Below, in pieces: positions 1 to 10,201 of a stretch of 64,000 nt of DNA. Both the position numbers and the translations under genes were made by a program. This stretch comes from Brassica napus (Eukaryota; Streptophyta; Magnoliopsida; Brassicales; Brassicaceae). The notes below the pieces were generated by a model. It made no database searches. It was not told the DNA's origin and worked only from the letters and a program-made list of their open reading frames with translations. The DNA lies in NCBI RefSeq assembly GCF_020379485.1, contig NC_063436.1, positions 29,076,423 to 29,140,422 of the forward strand, read 5' to 3'. Numbering within the stretch: the first letter of the stretch is position 1; each line of letters starts with the position of its first letter.

Positions 1-844
1 AGGCAAACTGACATATTGTGGCAAAGCAATTCAAGGGGTATAATGGTCAGTTTTTCAGAATGGGTCCAAATGAGACAAGTACGTGGCATCCAGTCAACAT
101 ATATTATATACATATACACACATACACTCATTGTACACATTACACCAAACCACCATAGTTTTCTTCTCATACTGTTTAAACTCTTTCTTTCATCAACCCA
201 GCTTTTATTTTTGCTGTCTCTCTCTCTCTCTAGACCCCATCTCTTTCTATTAATTATCTCTCAACAAAATTTTCTCTATATGTACCCATTCAATGACCTC
301 TATGTGCTTTTTAAATTCAAATCTCTACCAATCATCAAACCCACCTCACAAAGACCATAATAAACCTTAATCAATAAATAAAGGAAGAACATTTTTTTTT
401 CTTGTATACTAGTCAGCATTTGAATGCCCTTCTGCAACTTCCAAAAGGGGCACCACACACACCATAGACAAAAAGTGAAAAAGAAAGAAAGATAAATGTT
501 ATGAATTATTTTTCTTCCTATTTTCTTTCTTTCTCCATTTTCTTGATCACTAGTCGTCCTAGTTTTCTGCTGTTCTGTCTCAATAGACCTTCTCACCCAA
601 AAAAAGAAAAAAAGAAAAGAAAAAAATCAAAACTTTTAATTTCTCTCAATTGGTAATGGGCACCCAGACAATAATGTGGTGTGGTGGCTTCTTCTTTGTG
701 GTTTCTTTTAAGTCTTTGGTCAAGTACAGAGAGTTTCATACAAGCTTCTCCCTTTTGCCCTTCTCTCTTCTTCCCCAGCTTTCTCACCTTCTTCCACATC
801 TCTTATCTCTCTTCCTCGTTTGTGTGATTTAGTGATCAGATCCG
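1..844. other. Upstream region, no gene supported
   Basis: There is no convincing gene here. The stretch is pyrimidine-rich on the plus strand, with CT microsatellites near 215-230 and A-rich runs near 598-630, and short overlapping frames of low complexity. The last 150 bases (CTTCTT-rich, 'ttcttccacatctctt') look like the 5' leader of the gene that starts at 845. Confidence 0.6.
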
Positions 845-1848
845 ATGAAGGAGATTACTGACTTTGTCGATCCCAGGATCATGTTCAAGCATCAATCCCT
901 TTTGCAGGATTATCACGAGTTGAGAAAGGTAATAATTGAAATTGTTTGGGTTCCTCCTTTGTTTGTCTCGGTTTCGTCTGGATCTGCACGACATAATTAG
1001 GGTTGTGTTCTTATGTTCTGTAATGAATCTGGGTTTGGTATTGTTGGGTTGGTTCTAATCCAGAAGATGAGTAAAGATATAAGAAAAAGTTTTGATTTTT
1101 ATTGTTCTTCTTTACTCAGGAAACAGAGTATAAGATGAGGAAACTGGAGATGATGAAACAAAAACGATCGGCCCTTGATGCACAAGTTAGGTAATAATCT
1201 CTCATCTCTTCATGTGAATTTTAATTACATGATTCCAAGGTTTAATTTGGCTTTATTAGCTTACTTGAGTGTGTGTGTGTGTGTTTTGATTCAAACGATA
1301 GGTTCTTGAGACGCAGATACAAACACTTGAAGCAAGACCAAACTCTTGAAACATCTCCCAACATGCTTAGGTTGTCCGAATCTGGAGGAGATGTGAAGGT
1401 GACAAGTGGCAAAAGAAAGAAGCACTCTGGTCCATGTTTTGATTTGAAGCGCAAGGATACAGTTGACAATGCAAGGAGCAGAGGAAACGAGGTTTTAACT
1501 CCACTTCCTGATCTTAACGACAACACTCTGGTGGTCAGCAGCAAAGTCTCAGGCTTTGACCTAAACCTGGTCTCGGTAAAGCTAAAACAACTTGTGATGA
1601 TGTTTTATAAGGCTCTTCCTTTAGTTGGAGTCTTGAGAAATTGATCAGAGCTTGGTTTTGCTTTTTGTTTGTAGAGAGAAGAAGAAGAGGAGCCGGAAGG
1701 GAATGGTGAAGCGACAAAGAAGGCAATGATTGGTAATGGAATCGATTGCGAGTTGAAGTTACCTATTTGCAGAGACGTGGAGAAAGAGATTAGTAGAGCA
1801 GTGAAGAGGAAGGTGTCATGGCAAGATCCAGTGGCTCTAAGGGTTTGA
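845..1848 (+). CDS. Small coiled-coil nuclear-type protein of unknown function (AT4G30630-like position)
   Basis: Four exons join in frame with GT-AG introns: 845-928, 1120-1190, 1302-1575 and 1675-1848, giving 200 aa. Residues about 12-65 are charged and heptad-like, which suggests a coiled coil. A basic KRKK patch lies near 89-92. Two acidic/hydrophobic DLN motifs follow (PLPDLN near 119-124 and FDLNL near 137-141). FDLNL resembles the EAR repression motif, so a transcription-related nuclear role is possible but is inference only. The C-terminus is polyglutamate then mixed charge, ending in a conserved-looking KRKVSWQDPVALRV. I do not recognise a named family. Its place beside FBL19-like genes matches my memory of Arabidopsis AT4G30630. 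The ATG was chosen because it opens exon 1 directly and the frame continues through all four exons. Confidence 0.8.
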
Positions 1849-2140
1849 GATTTTTCAAGTATATGAAGTAGGATTGAGATTTTATGATTTAGCCCAATAT
1901 TGACATTATGCTTTATATATGTATACAAGTATAGATGATTAGTTATCAAGTCATAACTATTCACATGTTCCAACTCTTGTCTTAGTGACAATCAGAACTG
2001 GTGACAATTGGTGATTACATAGTCTCGTGTGTTGTGTTGTATTTTCTGTCTTTACTCATTCTCTTCATAACTTCATTCTCTGTTCTGTTATTTGTGTTTT
2101 AGTGGCAAAATAGATAAACAAAGTAAATTTTATTATCTCA

Positions 2141-2375
2141 GTTGTCCTAATCTTGAGGTGCTTTTGGGTTAAGTACAGCCTTAACGTCACTCAGAATCAA
2201 CATTGATGATGAAGATAGCCTCAAATTGTCCAAAGCTTAGGGAGGTGGATTTAAGCTACTCTTACGGTATATCTCTGATAATGTTTCTCATGATGTGCAA
2301 GAATCTGATGGATCTTTCCGAGTTCGCAAGGTTCGAGCATAAGAGCAGCTTAGATCAGTCATGTGTGAACTTTGG
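2141..2375 (+). pseudogene. FBL19-like F-box/LRR fragment, truncated by a MITE
   Basis: The DNA from about 2141 matches the second-exon start of the intact copies ('tgtcctaatcttgaggt', 'gggttaagtacagcc') but the frame is broken before the ATG at 2203. The readable piece then has MKIASNCPKLREVDLSYSYG, equivalent to the KIALNCPKLKELDISCSY of the neighbours. It continues with a degraded CKNLMDLSE, after an apparent internal deletion of the KRN segment. Homology stops where a TIR element begins at 2376. There is no F-box exon upstream. It is a dead 3' fragment and part of the local tandem family. Confidence 0.75.
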
Positions 2376-3444
2376 AGCATCTCCAAAAGACACTCTATAA
2401 CTTCAAATATAAAGTTTTTTGCTATCTAAAAAAGAACTTCAAAACTTCAAATTTGAAGTTTTGAGGAGCGAAATTTTATATTTGAAGTTTCACTACTCAA
2501 AACTTCAAATTTGAAGTTTCATATTTTTATTTGCATTTTGGTCCATATACACATCACATTTATGATTCATAAATATTTTCTTGTTTATTGTTTTAATCCT
2601 TATAAAAATTATATTTCATAAATATTTTAAGTTTTTTTTACACATAAAATTAAATAAAACTTTAAAATAAAATTTAAAATATTTAAAACTAGATGTAGAT
2701 AACAAAATATACAAAAGAAACTTTAAATTTTTTTTTAAAAAAATTACTTGAAGACATAACTATTATACATATTTAAATATTGCAACAACACTAATAGTCA
2801 GAAAAGTTTGATCCGGAACCTTCAAAATTTCCAAATATTGTTTAATTTTTTTTTTGTGTAACTGAAGATAGTTGTTGTTGTTGATGATGATGTCTTTTCG
2901 TACAATTCTTTCTTATTCATATTGAATATATTCACGAGTATTAATATCATCGATAAAATTTAGTCTTTTAGCAATATTTTATATTTTTCTTTTACTTTCT
3001 TATTCTCATCTAATGTATTTACAAGTATTAATATCACCCGATTTCAACAATTTTTTTATCTCTAATCTACAAATTAAAAATGAAGAGAGCCATTTTTACT
3101 TCGAGATGCACTAGTAGATCATATATACATTACGAAAATCACTTTAAGGAATAATATGGTATTTTGCTTGAAGTTTAATATTAATTAAGTTATTTTATTT
3201 AAAATTTTACATTTTAATATAATATTTTATTAATTATTATTGTTGTAATATGTTTATACATGCGCTAGTTATTTATATTTTTTTTATGAATTCAAATTAG
3301 TTATGACAAATATAAGGACCATATTATAAAATACAAATAATTTTGAAGTTGCGTTTGAAGTTTTGCTTTTGGAGAATAACACTTTTAAACTTCAAATATA
3401 AAGTTTTGGAAACTTCAAAATAGAGTTCCTTTTTGGAAATGCTC
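2376..3444. mobile_element. MITE with GAGCATCTCCAAAAG terminal inverted repeats
   Basis: The left end reads GAGCATCTCCAAAAG and continues with 'actctataacttcaaatat'. The right end, reverse complemented, reads GAGCATTTCCAAAAAGG and then also runs into 'aacttcaaa/tttgaagt' repeats, so the inverted similarity extends about 45 bp inward. The interior is very AT-rich and non-coding. The termini resemble the PIF/Harbinger-type element at 4165-4975. I could not find a clean target duplication (TTG versus TCT), so the exact ends may be off by a few bases. Confidence 0.6.
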
Positions 3445-4164
3445 TCTCTATTCTATATCAAGTTGTAAGTGTTGTATACAATTTTTTAACTGATAAATTG
3501 ATTAGAGTAAATCACACAAAATATGTTTAGGAAGAATATCATTAGACTCTGAGAATTATGTTACAAAGATGCATATTGCTTATACAGTAATGGAAAAAAA
3601 CTAATTTTAATTTGGTTTTTTTTTTTATCAATGTTTTTAGATTTGTTTCTATTTTCTAGATCTTTTTTTTGGATCTCATACTGTATTCATTGGGCGTACT
3701 AAAGATATCTTGTAAATTTTTTTTCCAATATTATGCATAATTTGTTTTTTTGAGGATTGAAACCAAGACTAGTTGTAGAAGCATTAATGAACTTTTTGTC
3801 AAACTACCGGACCAAAAGTTTTTTTTTCACATTTCTAGATCTTTTCTTATCTTTTTCTATTTTTCATAATCTCCAAATATTAACAAACAATTCTCAGCAG
3901 ACAAAAGGGGAAAAACTGAAAAGTCAACAAAAGATTTCATAGAAGAAAGATTCTACTTTGTGTTTTTTGGTCTCAAAAAGACTACTCGTACTCCAAACTT
4001 CTTTTGAGTCAACGGCTGAGTAAAGATAAATGCGTCTTGGATTTTATGTTTCAAGAACAAGAAGCGCAGAAACCACAAAGGTAAATATCAAGAAACAAGA
4101 ACTCTGATCAAGACAAAGGTATAATATCGATCAAAATATGTTATACTCTGTTCTAGTCTTCTTA

Positions 4165-4975
4165 GAGCATCTCCAACCCACCTCTATATTTGCCTTTATA
4201 TGCTATAATAGAGGAAAATCTACTCCATCCCATCTTTATTTCTTCTCCTAAAATAGAAATTGCTATTTTCTCCTCTATATTTAGGGGAAAAAATAGCATT
4301 CATCTATAATAGAGACATATTTTTTTTTTACACAATAGTCCTTTAATTTTTTTGTGGTTATAATTAAAATACATGTTTATGTAGAAATACATTATTTTTA
4401 CATATAAAACCCAATTATCTTTTGTTTACATAATATTTTAATTTTTACAGTTATAAGTAAATAAAATAAATAGATAATATTATTATTTTATGTGAAAGTC
4501 TAATTTTTAATAAGTAATACTTAATTTTATATTTAAAACTAAAATTACTAATTATAGTTTAATTACTAAAAAATCTACATAAACTTTACATATTGATAAC
4601 ATATTTATTTAAATATTAATTAATACAACATATTAAAACACCTTAATATTATGGTAAATTACTTTCGGATCTCCATAATAATGGTTAGATAATGTATACT
4701 TTGTTTTATTATTTTTGTTTAATGTTTTTTTGTAACAAACTGTTTAAATTAAATAATATTGCACTTTTATGAAAAAAATCCAAAAGATATAATGAATGAG
4801 TCAATTTTCAATATTTATAAGTTAAAAGGTGTTAATTGTAAAATTTTAAAAGAATCTCTTAATAATATTCTTTTTTAGAAGAGAAAATAGAAAAATACAT
4901 TAGAGATAAACTCACCTCTATTATAGAGTTTCTCTATTATTGAGAAAAAAATAGAGAAATACATTAGGGATGGTC
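4165..4975. mobile_element. Tourist-like (PIF/Harbinger) MITE with TTA target duplication
   Basis: The left terminus is GAGCATCTCCAACC and the reverse-complemented right terminus is GACCATCCCTAATG. Both sides are flanked by TTA (4162-4164 and 4976-4978), the 3-bp target duplication typical of PIF/Harbinger elements. The 811-bp body is AT-rich without coding capacity. It lies about 85 bp upstream of the F-box start at 5060, so it probably forms part of that gene's promoter. Confidence 0.75.
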
Positions 4976-5059
4976 TTAGACATATCAATCATAACTTTTG
5001 CTCTGTAAGGTTTTGTCTCCACTGAGGGTCACAATCTTTTCTTCTTCGTTCTTGATCAG

Positions 5060-5969
5060 ATGGGATCTACACTCCACCCTGACTGGACAGAATTGATTCG
5101 AGAATGTCTCATCGACATCTTCTCACGGTTAAGCATGGGGAAACGATGGAACGGACCGATGCTTGTCTGCAAGAAGTGGATGAACGTTTGCCAAGACACG
5201 TCCCTCAACACTGTCTTGGATCTCGAATCTGAGTTTCTGACCTCCACCAATACGACCTACTGGTGGAGTCCTGAGTTCGAGGAAAAAGTTGACACAACCA
5301 TCCGGTCTGTTGTGGATCAGAGCCAGGGCGAACTCAGGGAGCTTCGAGTCAGGCATTGTACGAATCAGTCTCTCTCCTACGTCGCCGAGAGGTACGTACA
5401 GTCTTTATTTACTTGTGGTGTTTCCATGGAAGTTTTAGTCTGATTAAATCTTGATTTGCAGGTGTCCTAATCTTGAGGTACTTTGGGTTAAGTACAGCCC
5501 AAAGGTTACTATTGAGTCCATGAAGAAGATTGCATTAAACTGCCCCAAGCTTAAAGAGCTTGATATAAGCTGCTCTTATGAAATATCTTGTGAGTGCATG
5601 GAACTAGTTGGTACAAACTGCAAGAATCTTCAGGTCCTGAAACGGAACTTGATGCAGCCTTCAGAGGTGGCAAGGTTAAGGCGTTATGCCTACGTGAAGA
5701 AGCAGTATCTATCTGTTGAAACTTTAGGAAACGTTGATGCGTATACGATTGGGAGACACATGCATCAGCTGAAGCACCTGGAACTTCGAAACTCCACATT
5801 GACTGATAAAGCTTTTGCTCATCTTTGTAAAAGATGTTCGGATCTTGAGTACTTGGACTTGGTCGGGAGTAGTTATCTGACTAGCGTTGGTGTTGCTAAT
5901 GGTACCTCGAGCTTGAAGAATCTGAAGGAGATCAAGAAACCAGATTTTGCAGCCACTGTGTTCTACTAG
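5060..5969 (+). CDS. F-box/LRR protein, FBL19-like (copy A)
   Basis: Exons 5060-5391 and 5462-5969 join in phase 2 (AG|G, Arg) to give 279 aa. Residues about 7-50 form the F-box (DWTELIRECLIDIFSRLS ... WNGPMLVCKKW), which would bind SKP1/ASK in an SCF ubiquitin ligase. A WWSPEFEEKVD linker follows, then leucine-rich repeats: CPNLEVLWVKY, CPKLKELDIS, HQLKHLELR, CSDLEYLDLVG, LKNLKEIKKPDF. The LRRs would select the substrate, which is unknown. Intron position and phase are identical in the copies at 16740 and 19019. This copy ends just after IKKPDFAA, shorter than copy B, which has an extra acidic tail of about 33 residues. In A. thaliana the locus is, from memory, single-copy FBL19 (AT4G30640). 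Confidence 0.88.
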
Positions 5970-7151
5970 TTGAACACATAGTTTTGTTATTTTGTTGGCT
6001 GAGTTTAAGCATTTTGGTTTTCTATTCCTTTTTTCATGTCATATACTCTCTTTGCTTAAATATAATCATATCCTCTTAGTCCACCAGTAAAAAAAAATCG
6101 AGATTAATGAGATTCTTTAGGAACAATGCCACCAACATGTATACTTTGTGTCAGCCCAACTGCTTATTTGTGTAAACAAACTAATTTATTTCTATGATAC
6201 TTAAATTAATAGATGGTTCCAAGTTTTAAAGATTTTTCTCATGTCCTTTCTTATCATGAAAAAAGTTTCATGGTTTTATAAAGAAGCAATTTTTTTTGTA
6301 AAAGAATTTCTTACAAGACGGCAGAATTACCAAAACTAATAGAGTAATAGTTCATCTTTGTTTCCTAACGATATGCGTTAGGACAAGAACATTAAGCTAT
6401 GCATGAAGTTTCTGAATACAAATCACGAAGTTTTCAACATATAGAGCTTTACAAACCTGCAGGTTGTTTGGATGGAACCTGAAATTCTCGATATCATCTT
6501 TGGGTGTAACGCCGTGAATGCAGACAGTGTATCACATTACTTGAATAATTTATAGTTGCTTTGGTTCCGAGGTAGTTGCTTTGGTTCCGAAAGGAGGCTT
6601 ATTGGATCATTTATCTCTGACATTAATTAGTAGAACATTAGCATAAGCATTATATTCTATATTATGCAATCAACATTTGTTAGAAAATCAAAAGCAATTT
6701 TTAGAAAATTATGTTTGTATCAAAAAATGTTATTATAAAAACAATTTTACAATTAATATATATATATATTTTTTAAAACAATATTTAACATTTAAATTAA
6801 AATTAAATTACACAAATAAATTACATTTTTAATGTTAAATATTATTTATAAAAATATTAATTTAATTGTAAAGTTTATTTTTAAAATAACATTTTTGATA
6901 TAAACAAATTTGTTAATACTATTAAATAGTATAAATTTATTATATATCTTTCTTAATTTTATATATTAATATATATTAGAAATATATTCCAAGGAAATAA
7001 ATATATTATATATTATGTACTAATATAATAATTTTAAATAACATGTTCATATTGTTCTACTAAACATTCTTTTAAATATAGTTTAATAAAAACATACAAT
7101 TTTCGTAGCATACTGTTTATATAGCATACTGCTATTGCTTTATCATTCCTT
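5970..7151. other. AT-rich spacer with no supported gene
   Basis: The 3' flank of F-box copy A runs into AT-rich DNA; 6720-7020 is almost pure A/T. A short frame near 6470-6555, after 'cctgcag', is too small to support a gene. I saw no repeat termini in this stretch. Confidence 0.5.
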
Positions 7152-8252
7152 CTACCGACTAAAGCTGTAAACCGAAATATCTCTCGAAAGTGTGGAAGAT
7201 TCTTGAAGAGGCGTAATGGGAACTTGAAAAACAGGCCTAGGAGGGACTTCAAGAGCATCCAAACTTCCTTCCATCATCTCCACAACTCTTTTCATGCATG
7301 GTCTATTTGATGGATAAGACTGGATACACCACAGAGCCACAAAGATCATCTTCTTCGTGATTTCTTCTTCTTCTTTGGTTAGGTCATCATCCCCATAAAG
7401 CCTACTCTGTTGTTCATTTTCAAGATCATTATAAATCCAATCTGGGAAATAAATCGAGCTAGTGTTTGAGGTAGGGTTTTCGACAGTGTCTTTGTTTGTT
7501 GCACCAATCATCTCAAGTACCAGCATTCCATAGCTATAGACATCTGACTTGTGAGACACACCACCATAAACTCTGGAGATCATCTCTGGCGCAATGTACC
7601 CTATTGTGCCTCTTGTGTCCAACAGTGACATGATGCTCTCTTTCTTCTCGCAGAGCTTAGCGAGGCCAAAGTCAGAAACTTTGGGGCAAAGATTGCAATC
7701 CAACAACACGTTCTGCGGTTTAATGTCGAAATGTACAATCCTTGTTTTGCAGCCGTAGTGCAAGTACTCAAGACCACGAGCAACTCCTAGTAAAATCTCG
7801 TAAAGCGTTCTTCTCCATTCCGCAATTGATGAGGCCGCGTTTGTGGATATAAATTGATCCAAAGACCCATTCTCTAGAAATTCATAAACAATCATTCTTT
7901 TTGATCCTTCATAGCAGAATCCAATCAAAGAAACAATGTTGACATGAGATGTTTGGCTCATACTGGCGACTTCGTTGATGAAATCTTCACCGTTTCTCTT
8001 TGAGTCCTTCAAAACCTTCACCGCGACCTTACGGCCATCAGGAAGGTTTCCTTTGTAAACAGTTCCAAATCCTCCTTTCCCAACTACACAAGCAAATGAG
8101 TTTGTAAACCTCTTCACTTCATTGTAATGATAATGCTTCAGTGGTAAGAGCCTTGAGGTTTTTTCTTCTCTGAGCATTTGATGTTTTCCTCTTTCTGATA
8201 AAAAATGCTACGACCCCCAACACCACGAGAGTACTTACTATCAAACTCGCCG
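7152..8252 (-). pseudogene. LRK10L-type receptor kinase: TM plus kinase exon with a frameshift between them
   Basis: The open frame from an ATG at 8177 encodes a complete 341-aa Ser/Thr kinase. It has the glycine loop GKGGFG (33-38), VAVK lysine 54, alpha-C Glu 69, catalytic HFDIKPQN (149-156; HFD instead of HRD is usual for the LRK10L/PR5K group), DFG 169-171 and APE 196-198. The ectodomain is missing. Upstream, after an acceptor at 8253-8254, a different frame encodes a membrane helix ([17 protein letters not shown]) and the stop-transfer [17 protein letters not shown]. Relatives read ...LKAL-I-PLKHY, so about two bases appear to be missing near 8150. The ATG frame itself meets a stop just upstream. 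The kinase could only be made as a soluble product from 8177; the receptor is broken. Sequencing error is an alternative. Confidence 0.75.
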
Positions 8253-8429
8253 CTAAGGAAAAAAAAAGATTCTATTAGGGCATTTTATTTCTAAAGTATT
8301 TAAAATTTTGAAGTTTAATTTCTCGAGTATTTTCAATTAGCAAATTAAATATTCAAGTATTATATGCACATATTTATTTTCCAACTAAAATTATGATTAG
8401 AATATACAAGTTAAAAAGTTGATGCAAAC

Positions 8430-8704
8430 TAGTGTTTTTACAACTGAACCGGAAGCTGACCCGAATAATTTTTGGATCACGGTTCAATATAGTTCGACTA
8501 TGTCAAATATGGTTCAATAATCTGTTTTAATATATCCGTGTGTATAAATTTAAAAGTAATGTTAGTGAATTAGTCTAATGACTCTGAGATTCAATCCGGC
8601 TACGTGACCGGTTCATGGTTGAACCAATTAGTAGATCCAGCCCGGCTATGCAATCAGGTCAAACCGGGTTCAACCATCGGGCCGGTCCGGTTTTAAAAGC
8701 ACTG
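8430..8704. mobile_element. hAT-type MITE between lectin and kinase exons
   Basis: The left end TAGTGTTTTTACAACTGAACCGG is mirrored by a reverse-complemented right end starting CAGTGCTTTTAAAACCGGAC. The 8-bp flanks are ATGCAAAC and ATGGAAAC (7 of 8 match), as for hAT insertions. It is 275 bp with no coding capacity, made mostly of 'ggttcaa/accggtc' repeats. It falls inside the possible intron joining the lectin and kinase exons. Confidence 0.65.
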
Positions 8705-8969
8705 ATGGAAACTGTTATTTTTCCGTTCATCAATTAACCGTTCTTAATTTCGCGCAGTTACTATTGGTTGAAAAATAATTATGTGAGAGCAATACTTAAG
8801 TATTTAAAACTGCAGATTTCAAATACTTTGGGAATGAAATGCCTATTTTTCCATTCTATTTGTTAAATTTTTATCAAAGAAATCTAAAGATTTTGTGGTT
8901 AGGTATCTAACCTATGAGAATCTTTGTGACTGTGGATTGATTATCTGAAAAACGTTTAAGAAAGTATAC

Positions 8970-9037
8970 CTTGTGAGTACGGAATCAAACTAAAATCTGA
9001 GATAAGTTGAGGGAATCTCAAATGATTTTTGTAACCT
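8970..9037 (-). other. Possible continuation of the lectin exon, in a shifted frame, to a splice donor
   Basis: One frame over from the lectin ORF the sequence stays open (KNKGYKNH ... SLIPYSQ) and ends in CAAG|GTATAC. Its phase (G|CG) fits the acceptor of the transmembrane exon at 8252. This would join lectin and LRK10L-type TM/kinase exons across a 717-nt intron. It is inference from splice signals only; no transcript is available. Confidence 0.35.
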
Positions 9038-9958
9038 TTATTCTTGAGCTGTTGCCACTTGCCAAAGAGGAAGTTCCTGTAAAACTAGACTGTCTGCAGT
9101 TAAACCATCTCGACAGCTTCTGAAACTCCAACCCATCAAATAATGAGCACTCGACCTATCTTTTCCTGTGGCTGCTGTGAATCCAACATACATTTCTTCT
9201 TGCACGATCTCCGACAGTTTTGGAACAACATGGGAGATGAATGGGGTTGATGGGGCGATTGGAAGTTTGGCAAAGGAAACGATCAAACTCAGCACTTGGT
9301 TTTGTCCGTTGTAATCCAAACGGATTATGATTGGTTCGAGCTGGAAACCCTCTTCTTTTACTTCATCTTCAGTTGTATAAGCTACCGGGACCTGGACATC
9401 CGAGGTGACACTGTTAAAATTCAAACCGATGTGATTGCCTGTTGTTGCATGAGTACCGTCCTTAAACCCTTGTATAGTGTCGAACTCGACTGCGAAAACG
9501 TGGTTCGTTGGGTTCCCGTCGTTGGTCTCGTTGAGAAGTCCAAAGTATTGGCCAGAGCCGGCGCCTGGACGGTTTGGGGTGGGAGATAGTGTGAAGGTGA
9601 AGCCGAAACCACCTCCGTTGGTAGAGCTGGAAGGGACTAAAGTGAAGACGAAAGAAGTGCTAAACGAACAAACTTTTGAGTGATTGAGGTTGCTGCTATG
9701 GTCAAGCAGCCTCACCGGTTTGCGGTAGAACGCTGTTCCAGTGACGCTTAAGTTTCCATCGGTGAGTCTCAGTAGTCCATCGGGTTTGATGGCAGCTGCT
9801 CCTTCTGTTTGAATCTCCGAGTTGTTGTTTTCCCTAAAACCTTTGAAAATGAACTCTGTTGTTGGTGGTGGTGTCTCCGATTCGCCACTCTGAGCTTGAA
9901 CAGAGAAGCTTAAAAAGTGGAAGAGTACGAACAAAAGTGAGGCCACGAGTGTAGACAT
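9038..9958 (-). CDS. L-type lectin-domain protein (LecRK clade VI-like ectodomain), kinase missing
   Basis: From the ATG at 9958 the frame gives 306 aa, starting with a clear signal peptide (MSTLVASLLFVLFHFLSFSVQA). An upstream in-frame ATG at 10042 adds 28 residues that are not signal-like, so I prefer 9958. The rest is a legume-lectin fold: FIFKGF, AAIKPDGLLRLTD, GTAFYRKPVRLL, FSTSFVF, GFGFTFTLSP, FAVEFDT, GNHIGLNFNS, EMYVGFTAATG and HYLMGWSF. Wording and order match LecRK clade VI. The frame ends at TAA right after ELPLWQVATAQE, where family members continue through a membrane helix into a kinase. Shifting one base at that point restores a KNKGY stretch similar to the family's KKRGY, so the stop probably comes from a 1-nt indel. 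The product would be a secreted lectin. Confidence 0.75.
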   Translation of the reverse strand: MSTLVASLLFVLFHFLSFSVQAQSGESETPPPTTEFIFKGFRENNNSEIQTEGAAAIKPDGLLRLTDGNLSVTGTAFYRKPVRLLDHSSNLNHSKVCSFSTSFVFTLVPSSSTNGGGFGFTFTLSPTPNRPGAGSGQYFGLLNETNDGNPTNHVFAVEFDTIQGFKDGTHATTGNHIGLNFNSVTSDVQVPVAYTTEDEVKEEGFQLEPIIIRLDYNGQNQVLSLIVSFAKLPIAPSTPFISHVVPKLSEIVQEEMYVGFTAATGKDRSSAHYLMGWSFRSCRDGLTADSLVLQELPLWQVATAQE

Positions 9959-10201
9959 AGGAAAACAAGAACAGAGAGAACGGGTTGGAAGTAAGAACAT
10001 AATATAAGTGGTGGATCTAGAATCATTTATAGTTGGGGGCACAGTACTTACAACAAGACAAAACCACTATGAACCAGGGTCACTTTTTTTGTTTATTCAC
10101 TAAACTAAGAACAATTGAATCAAATTAGCTTAAGCTGTTTAGAAAAAAAATAAAAAAGAGTAGGGGGCACATGCCCCCGTAACCGTAAGGCTACGTCCGC
10201 G

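Noticed and set aside
16..360. Open frame of 114 codons at the window start
   Set aside because: Low-complexity Ile/Leu/Ser/Phe composition in CT-rich DNA, no motif, no splice partner.
1269..1284. GT microsatellite in an intron
   Set aside because: Ordinary simple repeat, no sign of function.
6460..6560. Possible exon after 'cctgcag' (MEPEILDIIFGCN...)
   Set aside because: Short, isolated, and without donor or partner exon.
10042..10042. Upstream ATG of the lectin gene
   Set aside because: The extra 28 residues precede a textbook signal peptide and derive from TE-like 'gttgggggcac' sequence; 9958 is the better start.
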